Under the pieces are notes generated by a model. The model ran no database searches. It had not been told where the DNA came from and saw nothing but the letters and a program-made list of their open reading frames with translations. A stretch of 20,154 nt of DNA from a virus: positions 1 to 20,154 of IMG/VR virus record IMGVR_UViG_3300021089_000031; one strand, given 5' to 3'. Positions 7,299-15,528 of this stretch are shown piece after piece. The translations under genes and the position numbers were made by a program. Numbering within the stretch: position 1 is the stretch's first letter; each line of letters begins with the position of its first letter.

Positions 7299-10198
7299 TA
7301 TGCTGCCCTCCCCATACATTTATTAAGAGCATCTAATTGTTTCTTTTCTTCATCTAAATCGTTAAAGACTTTTTTGACTGACTGAATAACAGTAGTTTCA
7401 TTACCGAGATCATCAATTGCAGTAAATGGGATCTCAAATTCATCACCAGCTTCATCAATAATGCGCTGTGCTTCAATGACCTCTTCGTCCATGATTCTTG
7501 GCAATTCGGGATCATTTGATAAGATACGCTCTGTATCACCTGTTATAATATTCTTAGAGGTAGAATTTATGTTTAATGATGAAGATGTAGTTGATTGGTT
7601 CAATTGGGAAGGCTTCCCGGCAGTTGTCGTAGGACCACCAGATGGATCTTTATTAGCATTTACAATTGACGATCCAGATCTTCCAGGTAATTGGGTGCCG
7701 GTTTCACCTCTTGATGTAATGGATTCTGGTAAAACTCTATCTAAAGCTGTTTTCCATGAAGTCTTTGAAAAATGGTTGGCACGAGAATAAAGCTTAAATT
7801 GTTTTTTAGCTAGCTCAGCATCTTTCTTTTTATTCTTAGGCGGTAATACTCCATCTACTAACAATTCTCTTTGTTTTGCATATATATCGTGACCACTATC
7901 TTTTCTTAAAGGCACGTCAAAGTCAGATATAAACTCTTTCATATCTTTGGTAAATAGATCATCTACATATTCTTTACCTTCTTTAGCTGCTAATAAATGT
8001 GGCTCCCACATCTGGATTTCACCAATTTGTCCATTTTTAAAACGGACTATTAATTTATGATCAAAATATCCAGCTCCATTCATTACAAAGCCTTCATCTA
8101 AAATTTCATACTTGTGACTTATTGTTTTAATTATTTTGACAGTATCAGCATAATCTTTAACTGCAAAACCCATTCTTATAACATCAGTTAGTCGTCCAGT
8201 TTTTCCTCTGTATTTATCTTTTACTTTTCTTCTAACATCTTTTAATTTTTTTATGCCTGGACTTAAAAATAAAACAGCATCTCCTAGATCTTCAGCAATT
8301 TCTTTGCCAATTTTTTCAAACTGTTTTTGTAATGGTTTTGCTTTTTTATGATATTCCTCAACACTAAAATTAGATTTTCTTTGTTGAGATCTAAATTCAA
8401 ATTCAGCTTTTTGTATAGAAGATTCATCAAGATCTTGCAGCCTAACTGGTTTGCCAATTTCTGGTGTAGTGCTTGCTACTCTTCCTAATTTTGTAGGATC
8501 AAATATTCTGTAAGTTATTTCATCTTTGTCAACTAGCCTTAACCCATCGTAACCCATATCCATTAACTCTTGAGTGCTATGTTTATCGTACATATCCCAA
8601 TCAGCAAGCTTTAATTGATCTTCATCAATTGTTCTTTCAACAATATATTTTGATGATCCGACACCATCATATTGGCCAGACTGAAGCTTTTCTCTATTGC
8701 TTGTAAACCAAACAGTTCCATCCGCAGTTTTTTCTAAATCGAACTCATCAAATTTTGTATTTGTTCCATGATAAATAACTTTTTTAGGTTTTATAACTTC
8801 TGGCTTGCCATCAACTTTAGTTATTCTTTCGCGCACATCTACTAATTCTCGCTCAAGTTGCTCTTCCAAAGCCTTTGTCAACCTAGCTTTGTCTTTTTCA
8901 CTTTTTGTGCTATTTTTTACATTTGTTTTTGCTACTTCAAATACTTCTTTAATATATCTTTCTACAGCTTCTGAACCATGTTGACTGTTAATTAATTTGA
9001 GTAAGTTAGGCTCTAAAGAACCTTTACCATCGGCAACACCGATTTTCTTGCCCTGGTTAAAACTAGCATTCTTTTTTATATCTTCTAATACTTCTTTGCT
9101 TAATACTGGGAGATCTAAATCTAAACCAGACTCTTTTGCAATTCTTTCTATTTCGACGTTTAATTCCTCACCCACTCTTCCAGAATCAATAGCTTTTTGC
9201 ATATCATCAATAGCTTTTAATTGAATATCTTGATCTAAAACAGTTCTTGCTGTTGGAGCATTATTAAACAGATCAATATAATTCTCCAGGGTATCTGCTT
9301 TTACGTGTTCACCTTGAGCTCTTAATTTCTTAGCTGCCTTTCCAGCTTCTACTAAATCAACTACATAACTACCAGCTGCCCTGGTAACTCCAGCAAATCC
9401 ACCAACAGTCATTATGGTTACAACTGCATCTTTTAAAACCCAGGGGGTTTCTAATTTGGCTGACCAATCCATCACAAAAGGTTGTATAAGAGTTTCAGAT
9501 CCAGCACCAATTAAAAATTCTGTATAGAATGCTTTCAGCGCATTTAATGATTTTGTACCACCTGTAATTTTTTTCCAACCCAGAGGTAGTGAAGCTAGAA
9601 CAAAAGGATCTGTAAGTGCTTCTTTCATAACACCTGTGAGCATGCCAGCTACTCCACTCCAAGTTCTGTTATTTGACACTTGTGATAATACTTCTTTTAA
9701 TCTTTGAGATTCATTCCTGGCTTCATTCATAATTTGATCCCAGGTTTTAATTTGTGAATTTGGAAATTGTTCTTGCAGATCTAGGATCATTGGAGTTAGA
9801 TCTTTAAAATATTTCTTCTTTCCTTCATAACCAAAGTCGTCCCACGAAGCGCCTTTACCCATAGCGTTTGCCATTACAGGTATCGCAAATGGGGCAATAG
9901 CAAGTTTTTCTAGTAAGGTTGTATCTCTTTTTGTTGGTGCTTGGCCTTCTGCTGCAACTTTAGGATTAAAGCGTATATCTGGATTTTGTTCTTGATAAAT
10001 TAAATCTAATTGACTATTAATCAACTCACCCATAACTTCACTCTCAGAAGTTGATTTGAAGTGAAATGCGAAACTTTCTGCAGACGCTGTAAAGTTATCT
10101 TTAAATGTTGTTTCAAGACCAGCGACACCAGGAGTTTTGTCACTATAGAAATTGGTTCTATTTAAGTAATCGCGGGATCCGGAATCTAGTACACCCAT
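7298..10198 (-). CDS. ejection protein with ADP-ribosyltransferase-like and RelA/SpoT-like domains (polyvalent protein candidate)
   Basis: A 966-residue protein; ATG at 10198 directly follows the upstream TAA. Residues 1-290 are ejection-protein-like, with hydrophobic or amphipathic stretches at about 97-113 and 251-283. Residues 290-470 are helical and charged. Residues 473-572 look like an ADP-ribosyltransferase of the phage polyvalent type: YHGT (476-479), WFTS (497-500), MGYDG (548-552), YRIFDP (563-568). Residues 616-780 look like a RelA/SpoT-family nucleotidyltransferase: PGIKKLKDVRRKVK (647-660), LTDVIR (670-675), GYFDHKL (710-716), GEIQM (726-730), GHDIYAKQREL (769-779). Residues 828-885 are Ser/Thr/Gly/Asn-rich linker, then an acidic helical end. 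Its place between gp15-like and gp16-like genes implies packaging in the virion. Enzymatic activity is inferred, not shown; degenerate structural copies are possible. Confidence 0.85.
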   Translation of the reverse strand: MGVLDSGSRDYLNRTNFYSDKTPGVAGLETTFKDNFTASAESFAFHFKSTSESEVMGELINSQLDLIYQEQNPDIRFNPKVAAEGQAPTKRDTTLLEKLAIAPFAIPVMANAMGKGASWDDFGYEGKKKYFKDLTPMILDLQEQFPNSQIKTWDQIMNEARNESQRLKEVLSQVSNNRTWSGVAGMLTGVMKEALTDPFVLASLPLGWKKITGGTKSLNALKAFYTEFLIGAGSETLIQPFVMDWSAKLETPWVLKDAVVTIMTVGGFAGVTRAAGSYVVDLVEAGKAAKKLRAQGEHVKADTLENYIDLFNNAPTARTVLDQDIQLKAIDDMQKAIDSGRVGEELNVEIERIAKESGLDLDLPVLSKEVLEDIKKNASFNQGKKIGVADGKGSLEPNLLKLINSQHGSEAVERYIKEVFEVAKTNVKNSTKSEKDKARLTKALEEQLERELVDVRERITKVDGKPEVIKPKKVIYHGTNTKFDEFDLEKTADGTVWFTSNREKLQSGQYDGVGSSKYIVERTIDEDQLKLADWDMYDKHSTQELMDMGYDGLRLVDKDEITYRIFDPTKLGRVASTTPEIGKPVRLQDLDESSIQKAEFEFRSQQRKSNFSVEEYHKKAKPLQKQFEKIGKEIAEDLGDAVLFLSPGIKKLKDVRRKVKDKYRGKTGRLTDVIRMGFAVKDYADTVKIIKTISHKYEILDEGFVMNGAGYFDHKLIVRFKNGQIGEIQMWEPHLLAAKEGKEYVDDLFTKDMKEFISDFDVPLRKDSGHDIYAKQRELLVDGVLPPKNKKKDAELAKKQFKLYSRANHFSKTSWKTALDRVLPESITSRGETGTQLPGRSGSSIVNANKDPSGGPTTTAGKPSQLNQSTTSSSLNINSTSKNIITGDTERILSNDPELPRIMDEEVIEAQRIIDEAGDEFEIPFTAIDDLGNETTVIQSVKKVFNDLDEEKKQLDALNKCMGRAA
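7859..8353 (-). other. RelA/SpoT-like domain inside the 966-aa ejection protein
   Basis: Covers residues about 616-780. The order of motifs follows the RelA/SpoT nucleotidyltransferase-like family: a basic G-I-K-K-L...K helix, a D-x-x-R motif (D672, R675), a G-Y...H motif (G710, Y711, H714), an E-I-Q-M strand (E727-M730) and an H-x-x-Y-x-x-x-R end (H770, Y773, R777). The classical D-x-x-G-x-R and E-x-Q-x-R-T forms are not exact, so substrate and activity are open. Confidence 0.6.
8483..8782 (-). other. ADP-ribosyltransferase-like domain inside the 966-aa ejection protein
   Basis: Covers residues about 473-572. KVIYHGT supplies the strand with the NAD-binding His (H477), WFTSN the second-motif strand, and ITYRIFDPTKL the last strand of the fold. 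In many relatives a Glu, Gln or Asn stands just before the last strand. Here the alignable position is Thr562, with Glu560 two residues earlier, so the catalytic third motif is uncertain. Confidence 0.55.
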
Positions 10199-12841
10199 TT
10201 ACTTCTCATCCGCTTTAAGAGCTTCTAATGCAGCTTTTGCTTCAGCTAGTTTTTTCCTAACTTTTTCTTCTTGCTCTTTTTCTTTTTTGGCTTCAGATGC
10301 AGCTAATTTTGCAATTTCTGCTTTTAATTTTTTTTGATGTTCTTCAAGCTCTGCTTTCCTTTTTAAAAGTGCTGCTGTTTTCGCATCTGCCTCTGCTTTT
10401 TTCTTAGCTTCTTTTTCTTTTTTCTTAGCTTCTTTTAATTTTTGACTCAGAAGTCGCGCTTCATCCTCTTTAGCTTTAGCATCTTCTATGTTTTGAATTA
10501 TTGCACTTACAGACTCATTCATTTCGCCCGCTTTCAATCTCTCTTCTGATTCTAAAAGCTGTTGTTCGGCTTTTTCTTCATATTTCTCTTGTTTAATTTT
10601 TTCGGCAGCTTCTTCGGCAGCTTCTTCGGCAGCAACTTTAGCAGCATCAGCAGCAGCTTTTTCTTCATCCAATTTTTTATAATCCACAACAAACCCATCT
10701 TCATGCCAGGTTTTTTTATCTCCCGCTAAAGTGTCATAAGTAAATTCAAATGTTTCGTGATGTTTATTTCTTAATAGCTCTGCTGGAGGACCTTCATTAA
10801 TAACAATTACGTACTTACCTTGGCCTACACTAATAAATCTGCCATCTTTAGCTTCTTCTAGTGCTACTGCAGTTGTATAACGACTAAGATCAACACCACC
10901 CATTGCATTAAGATCATTTCGCCTTAGTCCATCAAGACGCTCTTCAAACATCTCTTCAGTAATACCTCTTTTTGGTGCAATTATTTTTGTACCATTGATC
11001 TCTAATACACCACCTGTAAGTTGCGTTATATATTTCTCAACTTCTTTTTCCATATCCACTGTGACGTCTGTGTTTCCTTTATGCTCATTGACATATAAAG
11101 CCATTGCAGATTCAATAACCATTTGTGTGTAATCTGGATTTTCACCCGCAGCATTACCTAATGTATTCAGAATTATTCCTTTAAGATCTGGATCTACATC
11201 GACTATGCCTTTTTCAATAGCTTCCATACCTAATAAGATATTTTCACCAATATTCAGTAGCCGTACATTTCCACTAGCTGTTGATTCATTTATTAACTCG
11301 CCAACCATAATGTACTCTGGTGCAGCTTTATCAAATAGATCTTCAAATAGATCCGAAGAAGCATCACCAAATCCTTCGTTAATAACTCTTAGCAAATTCA
11401 GCTTACTTATGGCTGAAGTTTCTGGATCTGACATCAGCTTTACTAATTCAGTGCTTTCTAATTCAGTTAAGGGAGATCCGCCCGAAGTTCCGTAATGACC
11501 TTGTGCTGTTCTATACTGCAAGACTCTATCTTTTATAGCATTTCCATCTGTCCAATCAAGAATTGATAACTCACTAATAATGCCTTGCTCGACAGCTAAA
11601 TCAAGAATATCTGTTTCCATCCTACTTGTTGTGTCTGCATAAATTGCCTTCATTCGCTCTAATAACTGAGCCTTGTCTGGAGAAAGATTTTTCTCTTTAT
11701 TTAATTCAGCAATCTGGTACTGCATACCTATTGGAGTGTTTGTCATAAAGACTTTAGCATTAGCAGCTTCCCACTCTGCCCTGGCTAGATCGCGTTGAAG
11801 CTCTGGAAAACCTACCAGTTGTTTTTTAAGATCTTCTAAGGTTTCTGGGAATTGATTTAGATCTAAAGCTTTTATGTGTTCAGTAACCTCATCTTTAAGG
11901 ATTTTTTTCTTTGCATTATGTTCTGCGTTCTCTGCTGCAATTAAAGCATTTTGATCAGCCTTCTCTCTATTAATAAGTGTTTCCATGCCAGTAATAATCG
12001 TTCTTTTAGTGGCTGGTAGAATACTTACTTCATCACCATTGTCATTGATTAATGGATCTTGGTATTCGCTAAATGCTTTAAGTGCAGCTTCAGCAGCGTC
12101 GACACCATTCTCTTCTAATTCTCTTTTGAATACACCAAAGATCAATTCCTTATCAGCTAACTCACTTAACCCAGCTAGGTAACTATCCATGTAAGCTTGA
12201 TCAATACCAGGTAGATTCTGATTGATGCCTTCTTGTATTGCTGCTCTAATTTGATCGATCTGAGAGTCTGCGCCTTCAATATCACCATTTGCTGATAACT
12301 GCAGCGTTAGCTCTTCTCCAATAGTGATTGCTTTTTTTATTGAAGCAACATGCTCTGAGCGCTCTTTTTTATAAAGAACTTCGCCAATATTAATAGTCCC
12401 AGTAGAAATAGCAGTATTAAGATCAGCTTCAGCCAGTGCTCTCATCGTTGGATCTACTTTTGACAATAAGCCTTCTTTATAGGCAGCAGCGTTTGTCTGA
12501 AATCCTTCCATATCATATTGATATTTTTGGTTAAGCCTGGATACATTCTCATTAATATCAATCTTAATCTGAGCTGCATGTGACAGTTGAGCGCCAGCGT
12601 TAAATGCTCTTGATCTTATTGTTGAGTTATCACTGAGATCAAGACCACCTAACTTTCCACTGGCTGCAGTTAATCCAGCTTGTTTACCTTCTATTTGTGC
12701 TTGTTGGTCCTCACGATTATGTTGTTGATTTGAGAATGATCGTAGTCTTTCAGCCAGGGAAAAACCATAATCTGCTGCTGCCTTAGAAGTGGGTACTGCC
12801 TGGGCAGCTTCCGATCTTTGGTATCTTGTTAATTCTGCCAT
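10199..12841 (-). CDS. internal virion protein, T7 gp15-like position, with TolA-like C-terminal coiled coil
   Basis: An 880-residue, almost wholly helical protein. ATG at 12841 has AGGA 5 nt upstream and sits 2 nt after the preceding stop. It begins MAELTRYQRSEAAQAVP. Residues 20-150 contain the kind of N-terminal region (SLAERLRSFSNQ ... RSRAFNAGAQL) common to gp15-like core proteins of podoviruses. Residues 150-610 form a helical-repeat-like body. Residues 610-722 look more beta-rich (KRGITEE, FISVGQGKYVIVINEG). Residues 723-880 are a long Ala/Lys/Glu helix of TolA type, predicted as coiled coil. In T7, gp15 joins gp14 and gp16 to form the periplasmic DNA tunnel; the same role is inferred from gene order, size and helicity. 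Sequence identity to T7 gp15 is not evident by eye. No catalytic motif was recognised. Confidence 0.85.
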   Translation of the reverse strand: MAELTRYQRSEAAQAVPTSKAAADYGFSLAERLRSFSNQQHNREDQQAQIEGKQAGLTAASGKLGGLDLSDNSTIRSRAFNAGAQLSHAAQIKIDINENVSRLNQKYQYDMEGFQTNAAAYKEGLLSKVDPTMRALAEADLNTAISTGTINIGEVLYKKERSEHVASIKKAITIGEELTLQLSANGDIEGADSQIDQIRAAIQEGINQNLPGIDQAYMDSYLAGLSELADKELIFGVFKRELEENGVDAAEAALKAFSEYQDPLINDNGDEVSILPATKRTIITGMETLINREKADQNALIAAENAEHNAKKKILKDEVTEHIKALDLNQFPETLEDLKKQLVGFPELQRDLARAEWEAANAKVFMTNTPIGMQYQIAELNKEKNLSPDKAQLLERMKAIYADTTSRMETDILDLAVEQGIISELSILDWTDGNAIKDRVLQYRTAQGHYGTSGGSPLTELESTELVKLMSDPETSAISKLNLLRVINEGFGDASSDLFEDLFDKAAPEYIMVGELINESTASGNVRLLNIGENILLGMEAIEKGIVDVDPDLKGIILNTLGNAAGENPDYTQMVIESAMALYVNEHKGNTDVTVDMEKEVEKYITQLTGGVLEINGTKIIAPKRGITEEMFEERLDGLRRNDLNAMGGVDLSRYTTAVALEEAKDGRFISVGQGKYVIVINEGPPAELLRNKHHETFEFTYDTLAGDKKTWHEDGFVVDYKKLDEEKAAADAAKVAAEEAAEEAAEKIKQEKYEEKAEQQLLESEERLKAGEMNESVSAIIQNIEDAKAKEDEARLLSQKLKEAKKKEKEAKKKAEADAKTAALLKRKAELEEHQKKLKAEIAKLAASEAKKEKEQEEKVRKKLAEAKAALEALKADEK
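10601..10636 (-). repeat. 12-bp tandem repeat in the coiled-coil coding region
   Basis: The plus-strand unit ttcggcagcttc occurs twice exactly and a third time with its last bases changed. It encodes the alternating Ala-Ala-Glu-Glu run at about residues 736-747 of the 880-aa protein. Such units can expand or contract by slippage without shifting the frame. Confidence 0.85.
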
Positions 12842-12843
12842 AG

Positions 12844-13230
12844 TTATCCTCTCGCTGTCACTCGACTAGCACTATCTAATAATGTATTTGCTGCGCTTGC
12901 ATAACCATATCTCCTGGCAGCTTTTCCAGATTCTAATAACGATTGTGTCGTCATTGCTAGATTAGCCGCACCCATATCTTGATCGTATTCAAATGTTTCA
13001 ACGTCTTGGTTCATCATATTTAGTGAGGATCCTTCAAACGCTCTAACACCTTGAGCTCCTCTGACTGCGTTCTGTGTTGCTAGAGCTGCGACCAATCGTT
13101 TCTTTCTTTGGATCTCTTTATCTTTTGCTGCAAATTTTTCACGTTCCGCATCTCTTTTATACGCATCTTCTTTTGCGTGACCAGCTTGAATACTTTGTGA
13201 AGCACTCATAATTGCCATTAACATTCCCAT
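12844..13230 (-). CDS. internal virion protein, T7 gp14-like
   Basis: A 128-residue protein. The frame stays open upstream to 13317, but I choose ATG at 13230 because it gives the TAATG junction with the tail nozzle gene that is repeated in this operon, because the upstream 29 residues (PGHDYPNRSNTND) look like out-of-frame nozzle sequence, and because AGAGG lies upstream. The chosen product begins MGMLMAIMSASQSIQAGHAK. A charged helix follows (residues about 20-48), then LVAALATQNAVRGAQGV, the small-residue segment GSSLNMMNQDVETFEYDQD, and an Ala-rich end. This pattern, together with its place right after the nozzle gene, matches short gp14-like core proteins of podoviruses, which enter the host outer membrane during ejection. 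At 128 aa it is shorter than T7 gp14 (196 aa). Confidence 0.8.
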   Translation of the reverse strand: MGMLMAIMSASQSIQAGHAKEDAYKRDAEREKFAAKDKEIQRKKRLVAALATQNAVRGAQGVRAFEGSSLNMMNQDVETFEYDQDMGAANLAMTTQSLLESGKAARRYGYASAANTLLDSASRVTARG

Positions 13231-14912
13231 TACGCTTCTACCTCTATTGCCAACCCTAGAACAGTCATTGGTGTTGGATCTGTTTGGGTAATCGTGACCT
13301 GGGCCAAGTCCGTCCACCCTAATAAATACATTTCTTTTAACCCTGTGTATGCTGTTGGTGCGCTATCTAAAGACAAACCAAAGTTGCGATCTATAAACCG
13401 ATCTCCATTGATACTAACTCCTAAAGATTGATAAACATTTGGTATGACTTTTACAATTCGTTTTTTCCTGGTTAATGTTGGACCATCATCGAAGTCCATA
13501 TTGAGCGGCATGGTTTTAATAGTAGTTGAGTAGTCCAGGCCAACTTCAATAACTGTTCCTGTTTCTGCCAGGGTGATTGCCCCGGACGCTGGGGTTGCAT
13601 TCGCTCTAACTTCGCCATCTGCTCTAACGCGAGATAATTGACCATTTAAGTGAGCTAATCCAGTGACTGCAGTTCCAGGAGATCCTAAAGTGACAGTTTT
13701 ATTTGCATCTGTATAACTATCTGGATCTAATTGCTCCAAGTAGCGAACAGTTGATCCATTGATTGTTCGTTTCACCACAAAATAAACTTCATCAACAACC
13801 ACTGCAACTGACTCTATTTCACCTGTTGTAGTCCACTTTGTCCAACCACTAACTTCTTGAGCTCTTAAAGTGTTATAAACGGCTACTGTGCCGTCCCCAT
13901 TAACGAAATAAACGTAGTTTGCGTCGTCGGTAGACGTACCTTTGGAAACGTCCATATCGACCGGGGAATTGAGTAAATGAGAAGCAAGTAATGAAACTGT
14001 TCCAGACGTGTAGGAGTCCTCATTATAGGAAAATAAAAACTCTCTGACTGACTTACCTGTTCGATCTATAAATATGACAGATCCATCAATAGTTTTTGGT
14101 GGAACAGCGCTAGATCCAAATAAAGTTTCACGTCTTACCGCAACCTTGGCCGGGGTAATTGGTACATCTTTAATAGTAAATTCACCACCAGTTGTAAAGA
14201 TTTGTAAATGACGTCCAGCATAAACAGACGTGATCGCGTTTACTTGATCTGTGTCCAAGGTAACATCAATACCTTCATCGTCCAGGGCAGTGCCATCATC
14301 AAAATTGTAGAAATCATTTGTCTTAGATCCCCATAATGTCTGCGGTCTTGTCTTAGATCCACCAAACCATAATCGTCCCTGGTAGAACGTAGCACTTTTT
14401 GGCCAACCTTGAGCAACAGACCAAACAGCTACAGCGCCAGATCCAAAGTCATGAGTAGGAATATTCGTTAAAGTGATCGTTGATAATGTCCAGGATGTGT
14501 GTGATCCTCCACGAACTAACTTTCTTGGTTGATGATCTTCATGGACCAGAATCATTGTGTCTGCTGATTGTGTCCATTGCAGATCAAATAACTGTGCTGT
14601 TGTATAAGGTGTTGTGACATTTGCCTGGTGAACACCATCTTTGTAAACGGCAACACTTAAATTAGTAAATACCAGTAGATAAGTTTGTTCAATATTAAAA
14701 GCAAATGATGCTAAACGTGCTTCATTATTGGAAGCAGTACCAGCAATATATTTAAACCCTGGTCGACGTTTGATTCCGCCTTGCGGCATTGTTATTACAT
14801 TCTCAGCTTCTTCAGCACCCTGGTAGAAATGTTTTAGATCTGTCCTGGACGCAAGACGTGGATCCAAAACTCCAGAATTAAAAGAAGTTTGCAGCGTAAT
14901 AACCTTTGGCAT
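13230..14912 (-). CDS. tail tubular protein B / tail nozzle, T7 gp12-like
   Basis: A 560-residue, mostly beta-stranded protein. ATG at 14912 overlaps the stop of the adaptor gene by 1 nt (TAATG), and GAGG lies about 10 nt upstream. It begins MPKVITLQTSFNSGVLDPRL, followed by YQGAEEAENVITMPQGGIKR and RPGFKYIAG, the hallmark N-terminus of the podovirus nozzle/stabilisation proteins. The middle holds strand-turn-strand segments (YLLVFTNLSVAVYKDG; MILVHEDHQPRKLVRGG; WPKSATFYQGRLWFGGS) consistent with a beta-propeller-like body. It should form the hexameric nozzle below the adaptor, closing the DNA channel and holding fibres. T7 gp12 is 794 aa; the shorter form is usual for this non-T7 branch. There is no cleavage site or signal sequence. 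Confidence 0.9.
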   Translation of the reverse strand: MPKVITLQTSFNSGVLDPRLASRTDLKHFYQGAEEAENVITMPQGGIKRRPGFKYIAGTASNNEARLASFAFNIEQTYLLVFTNLSVAVYKDGVHQANVTTPYTTAQLFDLQWTQSADTMILVHEDHQPRKLVRGGSHTSWTLSTITLTNIPTHDFGSGAVAVWSVAQGWPKSATFYQGRLWFGGSKTRPQTLWGSKTNDFYNFDDGTALDDEGIDVTLDTDQVNAITSVYAGRHLQIFTTGGEFTIKDVPITPAKVAVRRETLFGSSAVPPKTIDGSVIFIDRTGKSVREFLFSYNEDSYTSGTVSLLASHLLNSPVDMDVSKGTSTDDANYVYFVNGDGTVAVYNTLRAQEVSGWTKWTTTGEIESVAVVVDEVYFVVKRTINGSTVRYLEQLDPDSYTDANKTVTLGSPGTAVTGLAHLNGQLSRVRADGEVRANATPASGAITLAETGTVIEVGLDYSTTIKTMPLNMDFDDGPTLTRKKRIVKVIPNVYQSLGVSINGDRFIDRNFGLSLDSAPTAYTGLKEMYLLGWTDLAQVTITQTDPTPMTVLGLAIEVEA

Positions 14913-15463
14913 TACTGGCGGACCTCAATAAATGGAGAATCAATAATAGCTTTGGTTGGTCGGGCCTGGGAATCGGTAAACCTGGCTCGTCTTAAATTGT
15001 AGTCAAACATGCGTCGATACTCTTCTGCTTTAGATGAGTTATCAGTGATCGCAATAGCAAAGACTGAAGCAAGAAGGTATTCTAAAACTCTTTGAAAATA
15101 AGCGGGCATTTCCGCTTCTGGAGCTTTATAAATATAATCAAGCGATACTTCGGATGAATTTGTATAGATCTTATCTTCATAGATCTCATACGGCATATTT
15201 GGATAAACTGATGTTGCAATAATATAATCAGCCGGAAGCTGATAAGCATAATCCCAGGTATTAATTGGGGCAGCTACTAGCTGTGATAAAGCGACTTTAG
15301 CTGAAGCAAAGCGCCATCGATGTTGTGATAACAGATCTTTATAAGTGGTTTCATATAAAGCATCTGCAATATTGGCTCCGGCTCCACCATCTGTGAAACT
15401 AGCGATTGAGCCATGGCCTATCAAATTTAATGCGTTAGAACATATCTCAATTGATGTTGCCAT
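14912..15463 (-). CDS. tail tubular protein A / head-tail adaptor, T7 gp11-like
   Basis: A 183-residue protein with ATG at 15463 and AAGGA 7 nt upstream. It is the first gene after the capsid terminator. The N-terminal helix IEICSNALNLIGHGSIASFT, the ADALYETTYKDLLSQHRWRF segment and the AYQLPADYI strand are the standard pattern of gp11-like adaptor proteins, which form the ring between portal and nozzle. The C-terminal region (EEYRRMFDYNLRRARFTDSQ) is helical. The length is close to T7 gp11 (196 aa). Its TAA overlaps the ATG of the nozzle gene, so the two tail-tube proteins are probably translationally coupled. It must be expressed either by read-through of the terminator just upstream or from a promoter I could not identify. 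Confidence 0.92.
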   Translation of the reverse strand: MATSIEICSNALNLIGHGSIASFTDGGAGANIADALYETTYKDLLSQHRWRFASAKVALSQLVAAPINTWDYAYQLPADYIIATSVYPNMPYEIYEDKIYTNSSEVSLDYIYKAPEAEMPAYFQRVLEYLLASVFAIAITDNSSKAEEYRRMFDYNLRRARFTDSQARPTKAIIDSPFIEVRQ

Positions 15464-15475
15464 AATTTATTCCTT

Positions 15476-15515
15476 AAAAAAAATGGCAGTACCCCATAAT
15501 TGGAATACCACCATT
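15476..15515 (-). terminator. strong intrinsic terminator after the capsid gene
   Basis: On the minus strand, a 14-bp stem (AATGGTGGTATTCC pairing with GGGGTACTGCCATT, with four G-U wobbles) with the 6-nt loop AATTAT is followed at once by eight U. It begins 14 nt below the capsid TAA and ends 13 nt before the start of the adaptor gene. It recalls T7 T-phi, which lies after gene 10 and is partly read through so that capsid is made in excess of tail proteins. Confidence 0.88.
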
Positions 15516-15528
15516 CGTTACAACTTAA

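Noticed and set aside
7299-7319. ATG start giving an 814-residue form of the gp16-like protein
   Set aside because: This ATG lies upstream of the GGGGAGGG that properly serves the GTG at 7298, and it would create a 22-nt overlap instead of TAGTG coupling.
7461-7790. Plus-strand ORF of 109 residues opposite the low-complexity linker of the 966-aa protein
   Set aside because: No Shine-Dalgarno or recognisable domain. It exists because the linker codons have few reverse stops, and all other genes run on the minus strand.
13231-13317. 29-residue N-terminal extension of the gp14-like protein
   Set aside because: It overlaps the end of the nozzle gene, its residues look like out-of-frame translation, and the TAATG junction at 13230 fits the operon pattern.
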